A stretch of 64,000 nt of DNA. Source: Bacillus infantis. Lineage in GTDB: Bacteria; Bacillota; Bacilli; Bacillales; Cytobacillaceae. The DNA is taken from positions 372,001-436,000 of the forward strand of contig NZ_JAIVAP010000001.1 in assembly GCF_020171945.1 (NCBI RefSeq). Direction: 5' to 3'. Positions within the stretch are counted from its first letter, which is position 1. The number at the start of each line of letters is the position of its first letter. The position numbers and the translations under genes are program-made. The notes under the pieces were generated by a model, which worked only from the letters and a program-made list of their open reading frames with translations, made no database searches and was not told where the DNA came from. Below are positions 7,658 to 15,982 of the stretch, one piece after another.

Positions 7658-8476
7658 CTATTCTGCAACAACTTGTTTTACCGTTGCATTTACACTGTCA
7701 CGATTCATTTTTTCCTTGCCTTCTGACAAGGCAGAAAGGGTTCCGTGGGCAAGTGCAAGCGGAATCCTGCAGAAATTCAGGATCGGGGCAGAAGTTATAT
7801 CTTTTATATAAGCATCTGCAAGCGCAAGATTCCTCCGGGCGTAACTGAACATCTGGTCATTGTCCCAGCCATCGGGATAAAAGCTTACCCCCCGCTCTTT
7901 ATCTTCTATTTTATTGCGGAGGATATTGACAGATTGGAGACCTCGGCCAAAAGCAATCGCCAAGTCCTTTTTTGTCTCTGTATTATCATGCCATTTCCAG
8001 ATGTCGGAAAGCATGACGCCGACAAGTCCCGCCACATAAAAGGTATAATCATCCAGATCTTTTTCGTCCCTGATGTTCCAGCCCTTCAACGTCCAGTCAG
8101 CCATGCCTTTTGCCATCGTGCTGGTAGAATCGAGAACCTTTTCTTTGATGGCTGCAGGACAGAGTCTGATCCAGTCATACAGGCGCAGCGTCACCTCAGG
8201 CAGCTTGGATTTGTAAGGATTGAAAAGGGATTTTATATCCTCGGGATTTACGGGCTTCTTAAGCAGTTCACTGATTGAACGCAAAAGATGGTCCTTTGAC
8301 TCCGCTTCAAGTTCGGGGTGGTCTTCAATCTCATCTATCGCCCTCATGCATAAATAAGCGGATGAAACGGTTTCCTTCAAGCCCGGGGAAAGATAACTGA
8401 TCGGGATCAAAAAGGTCCGGCTTGTTTCTTTCAGCATTTCATAGGCTTCTTCATGTAGCTTGGCAGTGTCATTCAT
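7658..8476 (-). CDS. squalene/phytoene synthase family protein
   Basis: An all-helical isoprenoid enzyme homologue of about 272 residues. SRTFLIPISYL opens the fold; the first acidic motif reads AIDEIEDHPE and the active-site flap region QSVNILRNKIEDKERG replaces the usual NxLRDxxED. The first motif is close to DxxxD, but in the second the key Asp is changed to Asn/Lys, so head-to-head condensation cannot be assumed. Bacillus YisP, a family member, is a farnesyl diphosphate phosphatase. No carotenoid or hopanoid genes adjoin. I prefer the start at MNDTAKL (8476), which follows AAGGGA; a longer frame reaches 8524. Confidence 0.78.
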   Translation of the reverse strand: MNDTAKLHEEAYEMLKETSRTFLIPISYLSPGLKETVSSAYLCMRAIDEIEDHPELEAESKDHLLRSISELLKKPVNPEDIKSLFNPYKSKLPEVTLRLYDWIRLCPAAIKEKVLDSTSTMAKGMADWTLKGWNIRDEKDLDDYTFYVAGLVGVMLSDIWKWHDNTETKKDLAIAFGRGLQSVNILRNKIEDKERGVSFYPDGWDNDQMFSYARRNLALADAYIKDITSAPILNFCRIPLALAHGTLSALSEGKEKMNRDSVNATVKQVVAE

Positions 8477-8774
8477 ATCCAATGTTCCCTTCATAATAGA
8501 AATATCTATCTTAAATCCTACCATAAAATCATCGTTTTGTTATGTAATAATACTTCCCAATCACAATATTGGGTGAAAGGCAGGAAATATATCATGTATT
8601 CCTGACTATTACCCCTTTAAGCAGGATGATAATCCATATTTGATATAGGAAGAAACGGGTGAAGAAAGACTGCACAGTAATGAACTTTTCCATTATGGCA
8701 TAGAGATATTTTTAAGCCGCAAGTATAATTTGTGAAAATATTTTAACTCCTATTTCTTTAAACCGCTTACTTAT

Positions 8775-8824
8775 TAATAATTATTATAAAAAAGTATTGA
8801 TTTTTTATTGATAAGTGATATCAT
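8775..8824 (+). promoter_or_regulatory. PerR-like box and katA promoter
   Basis: TAATAATTATTATAA (8775-8789) matches the PerR consensus TTATAATNATTATAA at all but one defined position. TTGATT (8797-8802), 16 bases, TATCAT (8819-8824) follow. Peroxide-inducible control of katA by PerR is established in Bacillus. Confidence 0.75.
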
Positions 8825-8871
8825 TGGTTACATGGAACAAGCAATCTATTAAACTAAGAGGTGATCTGCAG

Positions 8872-10323
8872 ATGACAAATAATAAACTGACTACAAGCTG
8901 GGGCGCTCCTGTAGGAGACAATCAAAATTCGATGACGGCTGGATCCCGCGGGCCGACCTTGATCCAGGATGTCCATCTTCTTGAAAAACTGGCCCATTTT
9001 AACCGTGAACGCGTCCCTGAGCGTGTCGTCCATGCCAAAGGGGCAGGAGCCCATGGCTATTTTGAAGTCACAAATGACCTGACTACATATACGAAGGCTG
9101 CATTCCTCTCTGAAGTCGGCAAGCGCACTCCGCTTTTCATCCGCTTCTCCACTGTAGCGGGAGAGCTGGGTTCAGCTGATACAGTACGCGACCCGCGCGG
9201 TTTTGCTGTGAAGTTTTATACAGAGGAAGGCAATTATGACATCGTCGGCAATAACACACCTGTATTTTTTATCCGCGATGCCATTAAATTCCCTGATTTC
9301 ATCCATACGCAAAAGCGCCACCCTCAGACACACCTGAAGAATCCGAATGCTGTCTGGGATTTCTGGTCCCTTTCACCAGAATCCCTTCATCAGGTAACCA
9401 TCCTGATGTCTGACCGCGGAATTCCTGCCACATTGCGGCATATGCACGGTTTCGGAAGCCATACCTTCAAATGGGTCAACCAGGAAGGCGAAGGTGTCTG
9501 GATCAAATATCACTTCAAGACTGAGCAGGGTGTAAAAAACCTGGCGCCTGAAGCAGCTGCCAAAATAGCCGGGGAAAACCCCGACTACCATACAGAAGAC
9601 CTTTTCAATGCGATTGAAAATGGTGAATATCCTTCATGGAAGCTATGCGTGCAGATCATGCCGGAAAGAGATGCGGAAACATACCGGTTTGATCCGTTTG
9701 ACGTGACGAAAGTATGGTCCCAGAAGGATTATCCGCTTATCGAGGTTGGCCGGATGGTATTGAACAAAAATCCTGAAAACTATTTTGCGGAAGTAGAGCA
9801 GGCAACCTTCTCTCCTGGCACGCTTGTACCAGGCGTTGATGTCTCTCCCGATAAAATGCTGCAGGGACGGCTGTTTGCTTACCATGATGCACACCGCTAC
9901 CGTGTCGGTGCAAACCATCAGGCACTGCCGATCAACCGTGCCCGCAATGAAGTGAATAATTATCAGCGGGACGGCCAAATGCGTTTTGACTCAAATGGCG
10001 GCGGATCAGTCTACTATGAGCCAAACAGCTTCGGAGGGCCTAAAGAAACACCGGAAAATAAGCCTGCTTCTTTTGCAGTAACAGGTGCCGCGGACAGCGT
10101 TCCTTACGATCATAATGATCATTACACACAAGCCGGAGATCTTTACCGCCTTATGAGTGCAGAAGAGCGCTCCCGCCTCGTGCAAAATATCGTCGGTGCC
10201 ATGAAGCCGGTTGAGAGCGATGAAATCAAGCTGCGCCAAATTGAGCATTTTTATAAAGCAGATCCTGAATACGGAACAAAAGTAGCACAAGGACTGGGCC
10301 TTCAGGTACCGGTAAAAGCATAA
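8872..10323 (+). CDS. katA: catalase, small-subunit heme type
   Basis: A 483-residue monofunctional catalase, the same length as B. subtilis KatA. The distal His is H54 in [18 protein letters not shown]; the [10 protein letters not shown] segment carries the catalytic Asn; the proximal heme Tyr is in [14 protein letters not shown]; the NADPH-side region is normal. It converts hydrogen peroxide to water and oxygen in the cytosol. AAGAGGTGATC seven bases upstream fixes ATG 8872, although the frame is open from 8815. The PerR-like box 80-95 bases upstream predicts peroxide induction. Confidence 0.97.
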   Translation: MTNNKLTTSWGAPVGDNQNSMTAGSRGPTLIQDVHLLEKLAHFNRERVPERVVHAKGAGAHGYFEVTNDLTTYTKAAFLSEVGKRTPLFIRFSTVAGELGSADTVRDPRGFAVKFYTEEGNYDIVGNNTPVFFIRDAIKFPDFIHTQKRHPQTHLKNPNAVWDFWSLSPESLHQVTILMSDRGIPATLRHMHGFGSHTFKWVNQEGEGVWIKYHFKTEQGVKNLAPEAAAKIAGENPDYHTEDLFNAIENGEYPSWKLCVQIMPERDAETYRFDPFDVTKVWSQKDYPLIEVGRMVLNKNPENYFAEVEQATFSPGTLVPGVDVSPDKMLQGRLFAYHDAHRYRVGANHQALPINRARNEVNNYQRDGQMRFDSNGGGSVYYEPNSFGGPKETPENKPASFAVTGAADSVPYDHNDHYTQAGDLYRLMSAEERSRLVQNIVGAMKPVESDEIKLRQIEHFYKADPEYGTKVAQGLGLQVPVKA

Positions 10324-10378
10324 ATCCTTGTCTGAATCTGCCCTTCTCTATTCTCAATAATCGACAAAATTCTCAATT

Positions 10379-10406
10379 ACAGGCACCTGCTTCGGCTGGT
10401 GCCTGT
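10379..10406 (+). terminator. stem-loop after katA
   Basis: ACAGGCACC and GGTGCCTGT form a 9-bp stem; the following TTATAAATT is only a weak T tract. The rest of 10324-10787 shows no gene that I can support. Confidence 0.55.
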
Positions 10407-10787
10407 TATAAATTGCTTGAAAAGCGCATGTTCCCGATTACGGTTGCCGGCATGGACAGCTTCTTCCCTGCCTGAAATACTGAGAATCACTCTGCAAAAG
10501 AATTTCCATTATTAAACATCTAATGAAGCATGATAACCATACTACAGCAAATGTAATCCACGATGAACTTTAAGGGGACGAGCATTAAGGCAGTCTATAA
10601 CAAATTGAAATTGTATATGATGTTGAAGAATTTGAACGAACTTCCCCCGGAACCGGTCAGTGCTGAAGGCAAATTGAGGATTCCGCCAGACCACCAAACA
10701 TTAACATATGGAACCCTGCGGAATCTGAAAGGAATGTGCAGAGGCTTCTGCCTTATAATAATTTTTCTGAATGAGAAGGTGAAAATA

Positions 10788-10886
10788 ATGAATAAGAAGA
10801 TATGCCCTAAATGCCAAACTGCAGAAAAACAATTAAAGCACAGCATTATCTGCAAATGCGGAAGCCGGCTGAGGGCAAAAAATTAA
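10788..10886 (+). CDS. 32-residue Cys4 mini-protein
   Basis: A very short frame starting MNKKICPKCQTAEKQL and ending IICKCGSRLRAKN, with GAGAAGGTGAAAATA as ribosome site. CPKC and CKC spaced by about 12 residues would make a compact zinc-binding knuckle. TATAAT lies about 35 bases upstream (10755-10760), and a strong stem-loop follows at 10950. It is not related to its neighbours katA and DUF3231. Function unknown; existence as a gene is probable rather than certain. Confidence 0.42.
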   Translation: MNKKICPKCQTAEKQLKHSIICKCGSRLRAKN

Positions 10887-10949
10887 AAGTGATATACGGA
10901 TGGAGTGTGGTGTTTTGCTATGATCATAAAACGTTTCCTGAGTTTCGGG

Positions 10950-10998
10950 CCAGCTGCTGGAGAAGCATTAGTCGAGTGCTTCTTCAGCAGCTGGCTAA
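10950..10998 (+). terminator. long stem-loop, probable terminator
   Basis: CCAGCTGCTGGAGAAGCA pairs with TGCTTCTTCAGCAGCTGG over 18 bp with a single G-U, around a 9-base loop, followed by CTAATTTTATG. It is unusually long for a terminator. Confidence 0.55.
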
Positions 10999-11050
10999 TT
11001 TTATGTACTTTACTGACGATACCTTTAAAGAAATATAAAACACCAGTCTG

Positions 11051-12058
11051 TCATTTCCCGGCAAGTTCTTCTCTTTCCGGACATTGCGGCGGCTGCTCAA
11101 ACCATTTGTTTTGTATGAGGAGGTCAAGTCCATCCTCTGAATAGGCAGTAGTGTCAGCAAAGCATCTCATATAATAGGAAGCAACATCCCTCCGAAGCGT
11201 CATGGACAGTGCCTGTCCATAACGGGCCACTCCCAAAGCATTCAGAGTAGAAACTAAAAACAGCATCAATTCATCTGAATATGGTGCATCAGTTGATTTT
11301 GTCACTTTTGAATCCCAGGTCATCCCATTTGGCACCAGGTCCTCTCCCAGCAGGACTTGCACCTTAGAAACAAAATCTGCAGCGAGTCCTCTGCCCCTAA
11401 AGAAATAATCTTTTATTTGCGGATCTCTGACGGTCTGGATAAATCCTGTCAGCAGTTCCTTGCCCATCTGGTTAGTAATGCCATTGTCAAACAGCTGTGC
11501 TGCTTCAATGGCAAGCAAGGGCCTTCTTTTTCCCATCCATCCCCTGAGAAAACTTTGTTTTTCTACGATATCACGCTTATCCGGATATGGGATATAAGGA
11601 GGGCGGACAAATATCCCCTTTCCTTTCATGGTATCAAGAATTTCTTTCAGTACAATGTTAGCTTCTTCATTGAATTCTGAATAGAGTATGTAAACATCTT
11701 CCCTTGATGAAATGTTTAAGCCCATTGTATGGGAAAGGACTGCAAACCTGGCCGCATTGAGCATAAAATCGCAATAAAACATATCTGTAAATAGACGGTC
11801 GGCATTAAGATTAACATGCTGGTCAGCCGGAAAGGCACGGGGCAGCGGAATATTTTCCCTGTCAAAAAGCTGTCCTACCCTTTCCATATGGCTTTCCGCC
11901 AATTTAATTGTATGCTCCAGGCAAACCTTGATATCCTGATCGTCCACTCTCTGGTTAAAATGATAAATCATACAGAGGGTTGCACTGTCATCCATATACG
12001 TGTTCCATAAGTAAGCTATCTCAGCACTGGTGAGCCTTGGTTCATGATGAAATTCCAT
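11051..12058 (-). CDS. DUF3231 family protein (duplicated ferritin-like domain)
   Basis: A 335-residue, almost wholly helical protein containing two copies of the DUF3231 helical bundle, roughly residues 1-165 and 180-330. Acidic/histidine pairs such as EHTIKLAESHMERV and EEANIVLKEILD are typical. The family is found in spore formers and is often annotated as spore coat-associated; no function has been demonstrated that I know of. ATG 12058 follows AAGGAGGATCGGAAG. It is monocistronic and convergent with the mini-protein. Confidence 0.85.
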   Translation of the reverse strand: MEFHHEPRLTSAEIAYLWNTYMDDSATLCMIYHFNQRVDDQDIKVCLEHTIKLAESHMERVGQLFDRENIPLPRAFPADQHVNLNADRLFTDMFYCDFMLNAARFAVLSHTMGLNISSREDVYILYSEFNEEANIVLKEILDTMKGKGIFVRPPYIPYPDKRDIVEKQSFLRGWMGKRRPLLAIEAAQLFDNGITNQMGKELLTGFIQTVRDPQIKDYFFRGRGLAADFVSKVQVLLGEDLVPNGMTWDSKVTKSTDAPYSDELMLFLVSTLNALGVARYGQALSMTLRRDVASYYMRCFADTTAYSEDGLDLLIQNKWFEQPPQCPEREELAGK

Positions 12059-12197
12059 CTTCCGATCCTCCTTTGTTAATAGTAGTATGCGCGAATCGTT
12101 TAAAGAAATAACAATGACATGGAATTAATATGGGAATTATACAAGCATAGTGAATGATTTATTTTACTTCACAAAGGAATAAGCCCCAGCAGACGTG

Positions 12198-12223
12198 AAA
12201 AAACGCCCGGCAAAACTCGGGCG
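12198..12223 (-). terminator. intrinsic terminator
   Basis: Minus-strand CGCCCG-AGTTTTGC-CGGGCG followed by TTTTTT. It closes the transcript that contains the hydrolase relic and perhaps the 12396-12986 gene. Confidence 0.8.
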
Positions 12224-12252
12224 CTGCTTTCCTTCAAGATTTTATTTAAGAA

Positions 12253-12354
12253 TCAGTCAAAAAATCTCTGTTTTTCCGGTACAACATGGAAAACGCCATG
12301 CCCGCTTTCCTCGAATGAGACCAGCTGTGTGCCAAAAAATATAAGTTTTCCTAC
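12253..12354 (-). pseudogene. relic of an alpha/beta hydrolase C-terminus
   Basis: One minus-strand frame without a start, preceded by a stop, reads GKLIFFGTQLV then SFEESGHGVFHVVPEKQRFFD and stops. This resembles the last strand-helix of alpha/beta hydrolases, where the catalytic His sits in SGH. Nothing upstream matches the rest of the fold, and the terminator that follows looks intact. I read it as the remaining tail of a deleted hydrolase gene. Confidence 0.35.
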
Positions 12355-12395
12355 TCAAACTCTTAAGGGAATTTTGAGGAATCATTCTCACAGCC

Positions 12396-12986
12396 TTAGG
12401 TTGATTTTCTTGCTGGGTGTTTTCTTGATAAGTAAGTGATTGCGAGCAGCAGAAAAATAAAAACCAGTGCCGTTAATATCCCGCTTTCTCTAAGGATATT
12501 TTCAGCAAGCCTTTTTATTTTATGAATGAGAGGCTCTTCTGCTGCTTCCTCACGCTCTGTCATATAATGCACATGCATGACAGATGAACCGGATATGACA
12601 GGCTCCCATCCATCGTTGCCTTTCTCTAGCCAAATCTCTATTATATCTCCCTTTGCGATATCCATCCGGGCAGGACCTGTAAATTCTTCAGCCATCCAGG
12701 ATGGAATATAATGATAATAAACCTCTACTGCTGTTTCATGATCAAAGCTGCCGGGCGCTTTTATTACTTTTGAGGGTAAAATGGTCATTTTCCTGACATG
12801 GAGATATTCTTGGTCCGGCAAATCATGAAAGAACTCATCTTTTTGCACCTTGCCAACCATATGCAATGGGGCCTGGAGCTTCATTTCTTCCACTTCAGCC
12901 GGATCGGGTGCAGAGAGAGCTTCAAGTCCTTCCTGAAACGTGAATAGAGCAAGAAGAACGATTATGGCCCGGCAGATGGTTTTCAT
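12396..12986 (-). CDS. membrane-anchored extracytoplasmic protein of unknown function
   Basis: A 196-residue protein with an N-terminal hydrophobic signal segment (residues 5-20), an extracytoplasmic domain of about 130 residues and a C-terminal transmembrane helix (LTALVFIFLLLAITYL) ending in a basic tail. The middle region (VQKDEFFHDLPDQEYLHVRK, AVEVYYHYIP, GDIIEIWLEKG) suggests beta structure. I do not recognise a family. It precedes a hydrolase relic on the same strand and lies just downstream of the PTH2 gene (22-base gap), so they may be co-transcribed. Confidence 0.72.
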   Translation of the reverse strand: MKTICRAIIVLLALFTFQEGLEALSAPDPAEVEEMKLQAPLHMVGKVQKDEFFHDLPDQEYLHVRKMTILPSKVIKAPGSFDHETAVEVYYHYIPSWMAEEFTGPARMDIAKGDIIEIWLEKGNDGWEPVISGSSVMHVHYMTEREEAAEEPLIHKIKRLAENILRESGILTALVFIFLLLAITYLSRKHPARKST

Positions 12987-13007
12987 AGGAACCTCCCTTA
13001 TTTCTGC

Positions 13008-13340
13008 TTATTTATACAGCCGAAGATGCCCGACAATCATTTTGGCTTCTTCTTTATCCATCGGCGGCAGGGCTGCTGCTGTAAGGCTTCCTGGTGCAAC
13101 CTCTGTCCTTCCGGCGTCTTTGATCGTTACATAGCCTTTTTCTTCAAGCTTCTTGAGCTCTGATTCGCGGCCGGAGAGCATGATTTTGGTTTGGCCGCTC
13201 ATTAGCCATTCTCTGAAAAGTGGTTCCTCCATGTATGTGAGTACACTAATGGCTGCTGCATGGGCAGCCTGGGCAGCAGCTTTCCCGGCTGACATTTTTA
13301 AGTCAGAATTGATCACATAATATTGTACGATTTGTTTCAT
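13008..13340 (-). CDS. PTH2-type peptidyl-tRNA hydrolase
   Basis: A 110-residue protein with the complete PTH2 signature: KQIVQYYVINSDLKMSAGKAA, QAAHAA, W..SGQTKIML, IKDAGRTEVAPGSLTAAALPP and a C-terminal GHLRLYK. PTH2 enzymes recycle peptidyl-tRNA in archaea and eukaryotes; bacteria normally use the unrelated Pth (PTH1). Sporadic bacterial members exist, so this is probably a second, auxiliary enzyme. GAGGGT precedes ATG 13340; the ATG four codons earlier lacks a good site. Confidence 0.85.
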   Translation of the reverse strand: MKQIVQYYVINSDLKMSAGKAAAQAAHAAAISVLTYMEEPLFREWLMSGQTKIMLSGRESELKKLEEKGYVTIKDAGRTEVAPGSLTAAALPPMDKEEAKMIVGHLRLYK

Positions 13341-13366
13341 ATTGACCCTCATTTATTTTCATATAG

Positions 13367-13642
13367 TTATACTCCTGCCCAAAACACGTCCATTATCAAA
13401 GAGAGTGCCACGGGTCCAAGGATAAGAGCGATGATCAGCCAGACGCCGGTTTCCATGCGTATTTCCTTTTTGTCCAGAGACAGCTTTTTCAGAGTATTGT
13501 CGGTTAACAGCAGGATGAGCCCGATGGAAACGAAGACGGCTAAGGACTTCAGGGAATGCGGCTGGATATTTTCATAAGCAAAAGAAGCGGCCATCCCCGT
13601 CGCAATAAGGATGGCAGGATTAATCACAGTCGTCAGTTTCAT
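13367..13642 (-). CDS. small multi-pass membrane protein
   Basis: A 91-residue hydrophobic protein with three likely membrane helices: INPAILIATGMAASFAY, SLAVFVSIGLILLLT and WLIIALILGPVALSLIMDVF. GGAGGATCT lies directly before ATG 13642. No family is recognised. It sits 26 bases upstream of the PTH2 gene on the same strand. Confidence 0.7.
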   Translation of the reverse strand: MKLTTVINPAILIATGMAASFAYENIQPHSLKSLAVFVSIGLILLLTDNTLKKLSLDKKEIRMETGVWLIIALILGPVALSLIMDVFWAGV

Positions 13643-13754
13643 AGATCCTCCGCAGTTTTTATAGTTGGGCTTTAACTGGTTGATTCTGTAAATTCCCTTG
13701 TTTTCTCATAGTAATGCATGTGTAAAATTCTGTCCAGATAATAAATTCTTTTTA

Positions 13755-14435
13755 TTAGCGGCTTAATTTATATATGCCTTTTTTTACGGACAAATAACAG
13801 AACCAAATCGCCTGCAGGAAGAACAAGGTCCCAAATACTTGTGCAGGAAGCAAAAGAGAAGCGGACAGATTGGCTGCATCCCCTGCTGTCTGAGGAGACA
13901 TGAAGCTCAGCAGCATAATCTCGAAGGCACTTGTGACTGATTCAACGAGCATGATGGATGCGATCAGGAGCAGGACATTTTGTACGAGCGAAGGGCTCCC
14001 TTTCTTTAATAGAACAGCAAAGCCGGCACCAAATGAAATCAGCCAGAAGATCCCGTAAGCATTCCGCACCCAAAAAACCAGGTTAAGAATGATAAAGCAG
14101 AGGAGAATCAAGATCAGCACTTTGTCCTTTTTCTTCCCAAGCAGCCAAAAGGCAATGAAAGCCATAAAAGAAGAAAAAACGTACCCCGCGGCTCCAGTAA
14201 ACACTCCCCCGAACCAGTTTGAATGTCTTGTGTATGTAACACCTTCTGTATTGGCAAAAAGGGAAATATGGTGGACTTCTCCCCCAAACAGGGCGAAAAG
14301 CGCATGGCCGGATTCATGGATGAGCGTATTGATGATGCCGGAATAGTCGCCGATGACCGGCATTCTAGTAATAAGGACGGCCAGTATTAAAAAAATAAAA
14401 AACCGCCAGCTGAATTTACTGCGAATAAAATTCAT
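13755..14435 (-). CDS. M50-family membrane metallopeptidase
   Basis: A 226-residue membrane protein of the M50B-like type. The zinc motif HESGHALFALFGGEV (HExxH) is at about residue 41, inside the second hydrophobic segment, and four to five more helices follow. Members of this small group are often annotated as peptidases without a proven substrate. A second zinc ligand such as a late Asp is not obvious to me. ATG 14435 follows AAAGAGGACAAAGG. Confidence 0.8.
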   Translation of the reverse strand: MNFIRSKFSWRFFIFLILAVLITRMPVIGDYSGIINTLIHESGHALFALFGGEVHHISLFANTEGVTYTRHSNWFGGVFTGAAGYVFSSFMAFIAFWLLGKKKDKVLILILLCFIILNLVFWVRNAYGIFWLISFGAGFAVLLKKGSPSLVQNVLLLIASIMLVESVTSAFEIMLLSFMSPQTAGDAANLSASLLLPAQVFGTLFFLQAIWFCYLSVKKGIYKLSR

Positions 14436-14590
14436 CCTTTGTCCTCTTTTCTGTATTCTTAAAGAAAATTATACCGGATATGACTTTAAAAAGCTTTTGT
14501 GGCTATTACTTTTTAAGTCTCTAAGAAATGCTAACTATATAAACAACTTTGCCGGCAGCCTTATTATAAGTCTGCTTTTCCATGCAGGCT

Positions 14591-14723
14591 GCTGATTTCC
14601 GTTCCAGGCACTTCGCTTTCCGCGGGGCAACGCTGAGCCTCCTCTTCGCTACGCTCATGCGGGGTCTCAGCATTGCCGCTACCTCCCGCAGGAGTCTGCG
14701 TGCCTTCCACTGCAATCAACAGG
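14591..14723 (+). repeat. dispersed ~135-bp intergenic repeat, copy A
   Basis: This stretch carries blocks such as TTCCGTTCCAGGCACTTCGC, GCTTTCCGCGGGGC, CTGAGCCTCCTC, GGGGTCTCAGCATTGCCGCT and CCCGCAGGAGTCTGCGTGCC. The same blocks recur in the same order, on the opposite strand, at 34201-34338. The ends are near-inverted (CTGTTAATT / AATCAACAG type). It has no coding capacity. The remaining gene-free part of 14436-14966 holds nothing else I recognise except the promoter region of the quinone oxidoreductase. Confidence 0.8.
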
Positions 14724-14966
14724 GTTAGATAATTTTGTTGGCTATTTTTCAGTTATAAACTGGTTAGTTCCTCCACAGCTGGATTGGCTGTACTGAAAAT
14801 ATTTCACTAACTTCTAAAAGGAAATAATTAATTTTCCCCGAAATCCCTTCATTTTGTCATCTAATCACATAAGTTTTTCTTATGATTGATTATAATATTC
14901 TGGTCATTCCTCACTTTCTTTTCAAAAGTTAAAATAGATAATAGCAGATACATAAGGAGGCTTATT

Positions 14967-15944
14967 ATGAAGGCGATACATGTTATGGAGTATGGCGGTT
15001 CAGAAAATATGATTCTGGCAGAAGCTGAAAGGCCGGTGCCTGCTGCAGGGGAAGTTCTGATTAAAGTGAAGGCGGCCAGTGTGAATTTTGCCGATATTAA
15101 GGCCAGGTACGGCAAAAAAGGGGGCGGTCCTCTTCCTTATATTCCTGGTATAGACTGTACCGGCACGATAGAAGCTTTAGGTAACGGTGTGAAGGGCCTT
15201 ATTCCAGGGCAGCGGGTCATTGCGTTTCCTTCCAAAGGATCTTATGCGGAACATGCTGTCGCCCCAGCCATGCTTACCTTCCCTATCCCGGAAAACATCT
15301 CAGATATACAGGCAGCGGCACTTCCGATTGCCGGAATAACATCGCTCAAGCTGCTTGAAGAAGTCGCGCGAATTCAGCATGGAGAAACCGTACTTATTCA
15401 TGCAGGCGCGGGCGGTGTCGGCACCACTGCCATTCAGCTTGCCAGGATACTTGGTGCAGGGAAAGTGATTGCCACGGCTGGTTCACCTGATAAAACAGCA
15501 TACGCAATGGAAGCAGGAGCCGATTATGCAGCCTGTTATACAAAGGAAGATTTTCAGGTAAAAGTAATGGATTGGACAGAAGGAAAAGGTGCTGATGTTG
15601 TCCTTGATTCTGTTGCCGGTGCAGTGACGGAAAAAAGTCTGGATTGCCTTGCACCTTTTGGAAGGCTCGTCAATTTCGGCAATGCTTCCGGAAAAGCTGG
15701 AACTGTACAGACAAGTGATCTCCACAGCAGCTGCCGCTCCCTCCTCGGCTTCAGCTTTGGTATGGTGCGCAAGAAAAAGCCGCATCTTGTAAAAGCTTCT
15801 GCCGAAAAGATCATCGGTTTACTGGAAACAGGCCGGCTAAGCATGAAAATCGGAAAAACTTTCAGCTTGGCAGAGGCAGCTGAGGCCCATAACTGGATAG
15901 AGAGCAGGCAGAGCATGGGGAAAACTATCCTGATCATAGACTAA
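14967..15944 (+). CDS. quinone oxidoreductase, zinc-free MDR family
   Basis: A 325-residue NADPH:quinone oxidoreductase-type medium-chain reductase. The N-terminal GroES-like domain (residues 1-115: PGIDCTGTIEALG, GQRVIAF) lacks the structural and catalytic zinc cysteines. The Rossmann domain starts at IHAGAGGVGTTAIQLARILG and contains GADVVLDSVAG. Such enzymes reduce quinones or enals in the cytosol. TAAGGAGG six bases upstream fixes ATG 14967; the frame is open further upstream but has no site. Confidence 0.9.
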   Translation: MKAIHVMEYGGSENMILAEAERPVPAAGEVLIKVKAASVNFADIKARYGKKGGGPLPYIPGIDCTGTIEALGNGVKGLIPGQRVIAFPSKGSYAEHAVAPAMLTFPIPENISDIQAAALPIAGITSLKLLEEVARIQHGETVLIHAGAGGVGTTAIQLARILGAGKVIATAGSPDKTAYAMEAGADYAACYTKEDFQVKVMDWTEGKGADVVLDSVAGAVTEKSLDCLAPFGRLVNFGNASGKAGTVQTSDLHSSCRSLLGFSFGMVRKKKPHLVKASAEKIIGLLETGRLSMKIGKTFSLAEAAEAHNWIESRQSMGKTILIID

Positions 15945-15949
15945 AGAGA

Positions 15950-15975
15950 AGAGCCTGCACCTGTATGGAGGCTCT
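15950..15975. terminator. short stem-loop between convergent genes
   Basis: AGAGCCT and AGGCTCT form a 7-bp stem with a 12-base loop between the quinone oxidoreductase and thiE; no T run, weak. Confidence 0.4.
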
Positions 15976-15982
15976 GAATCGT

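Noticed and set aside
10563-10787. Longer frame in front of the Cys4 mini-protein (start at 10563)
   Set aside because: No ribosome site and no family resemblance; the strong site at 10773-10787 starts the 32-residue frame.
12226-12350. 42-codon minus-strand frame beginning MIPQNSLKSL
   Set aside because: The alternative frame through the same DNA resembles a hydrolase C-terminus, and this one has no ribosome site.
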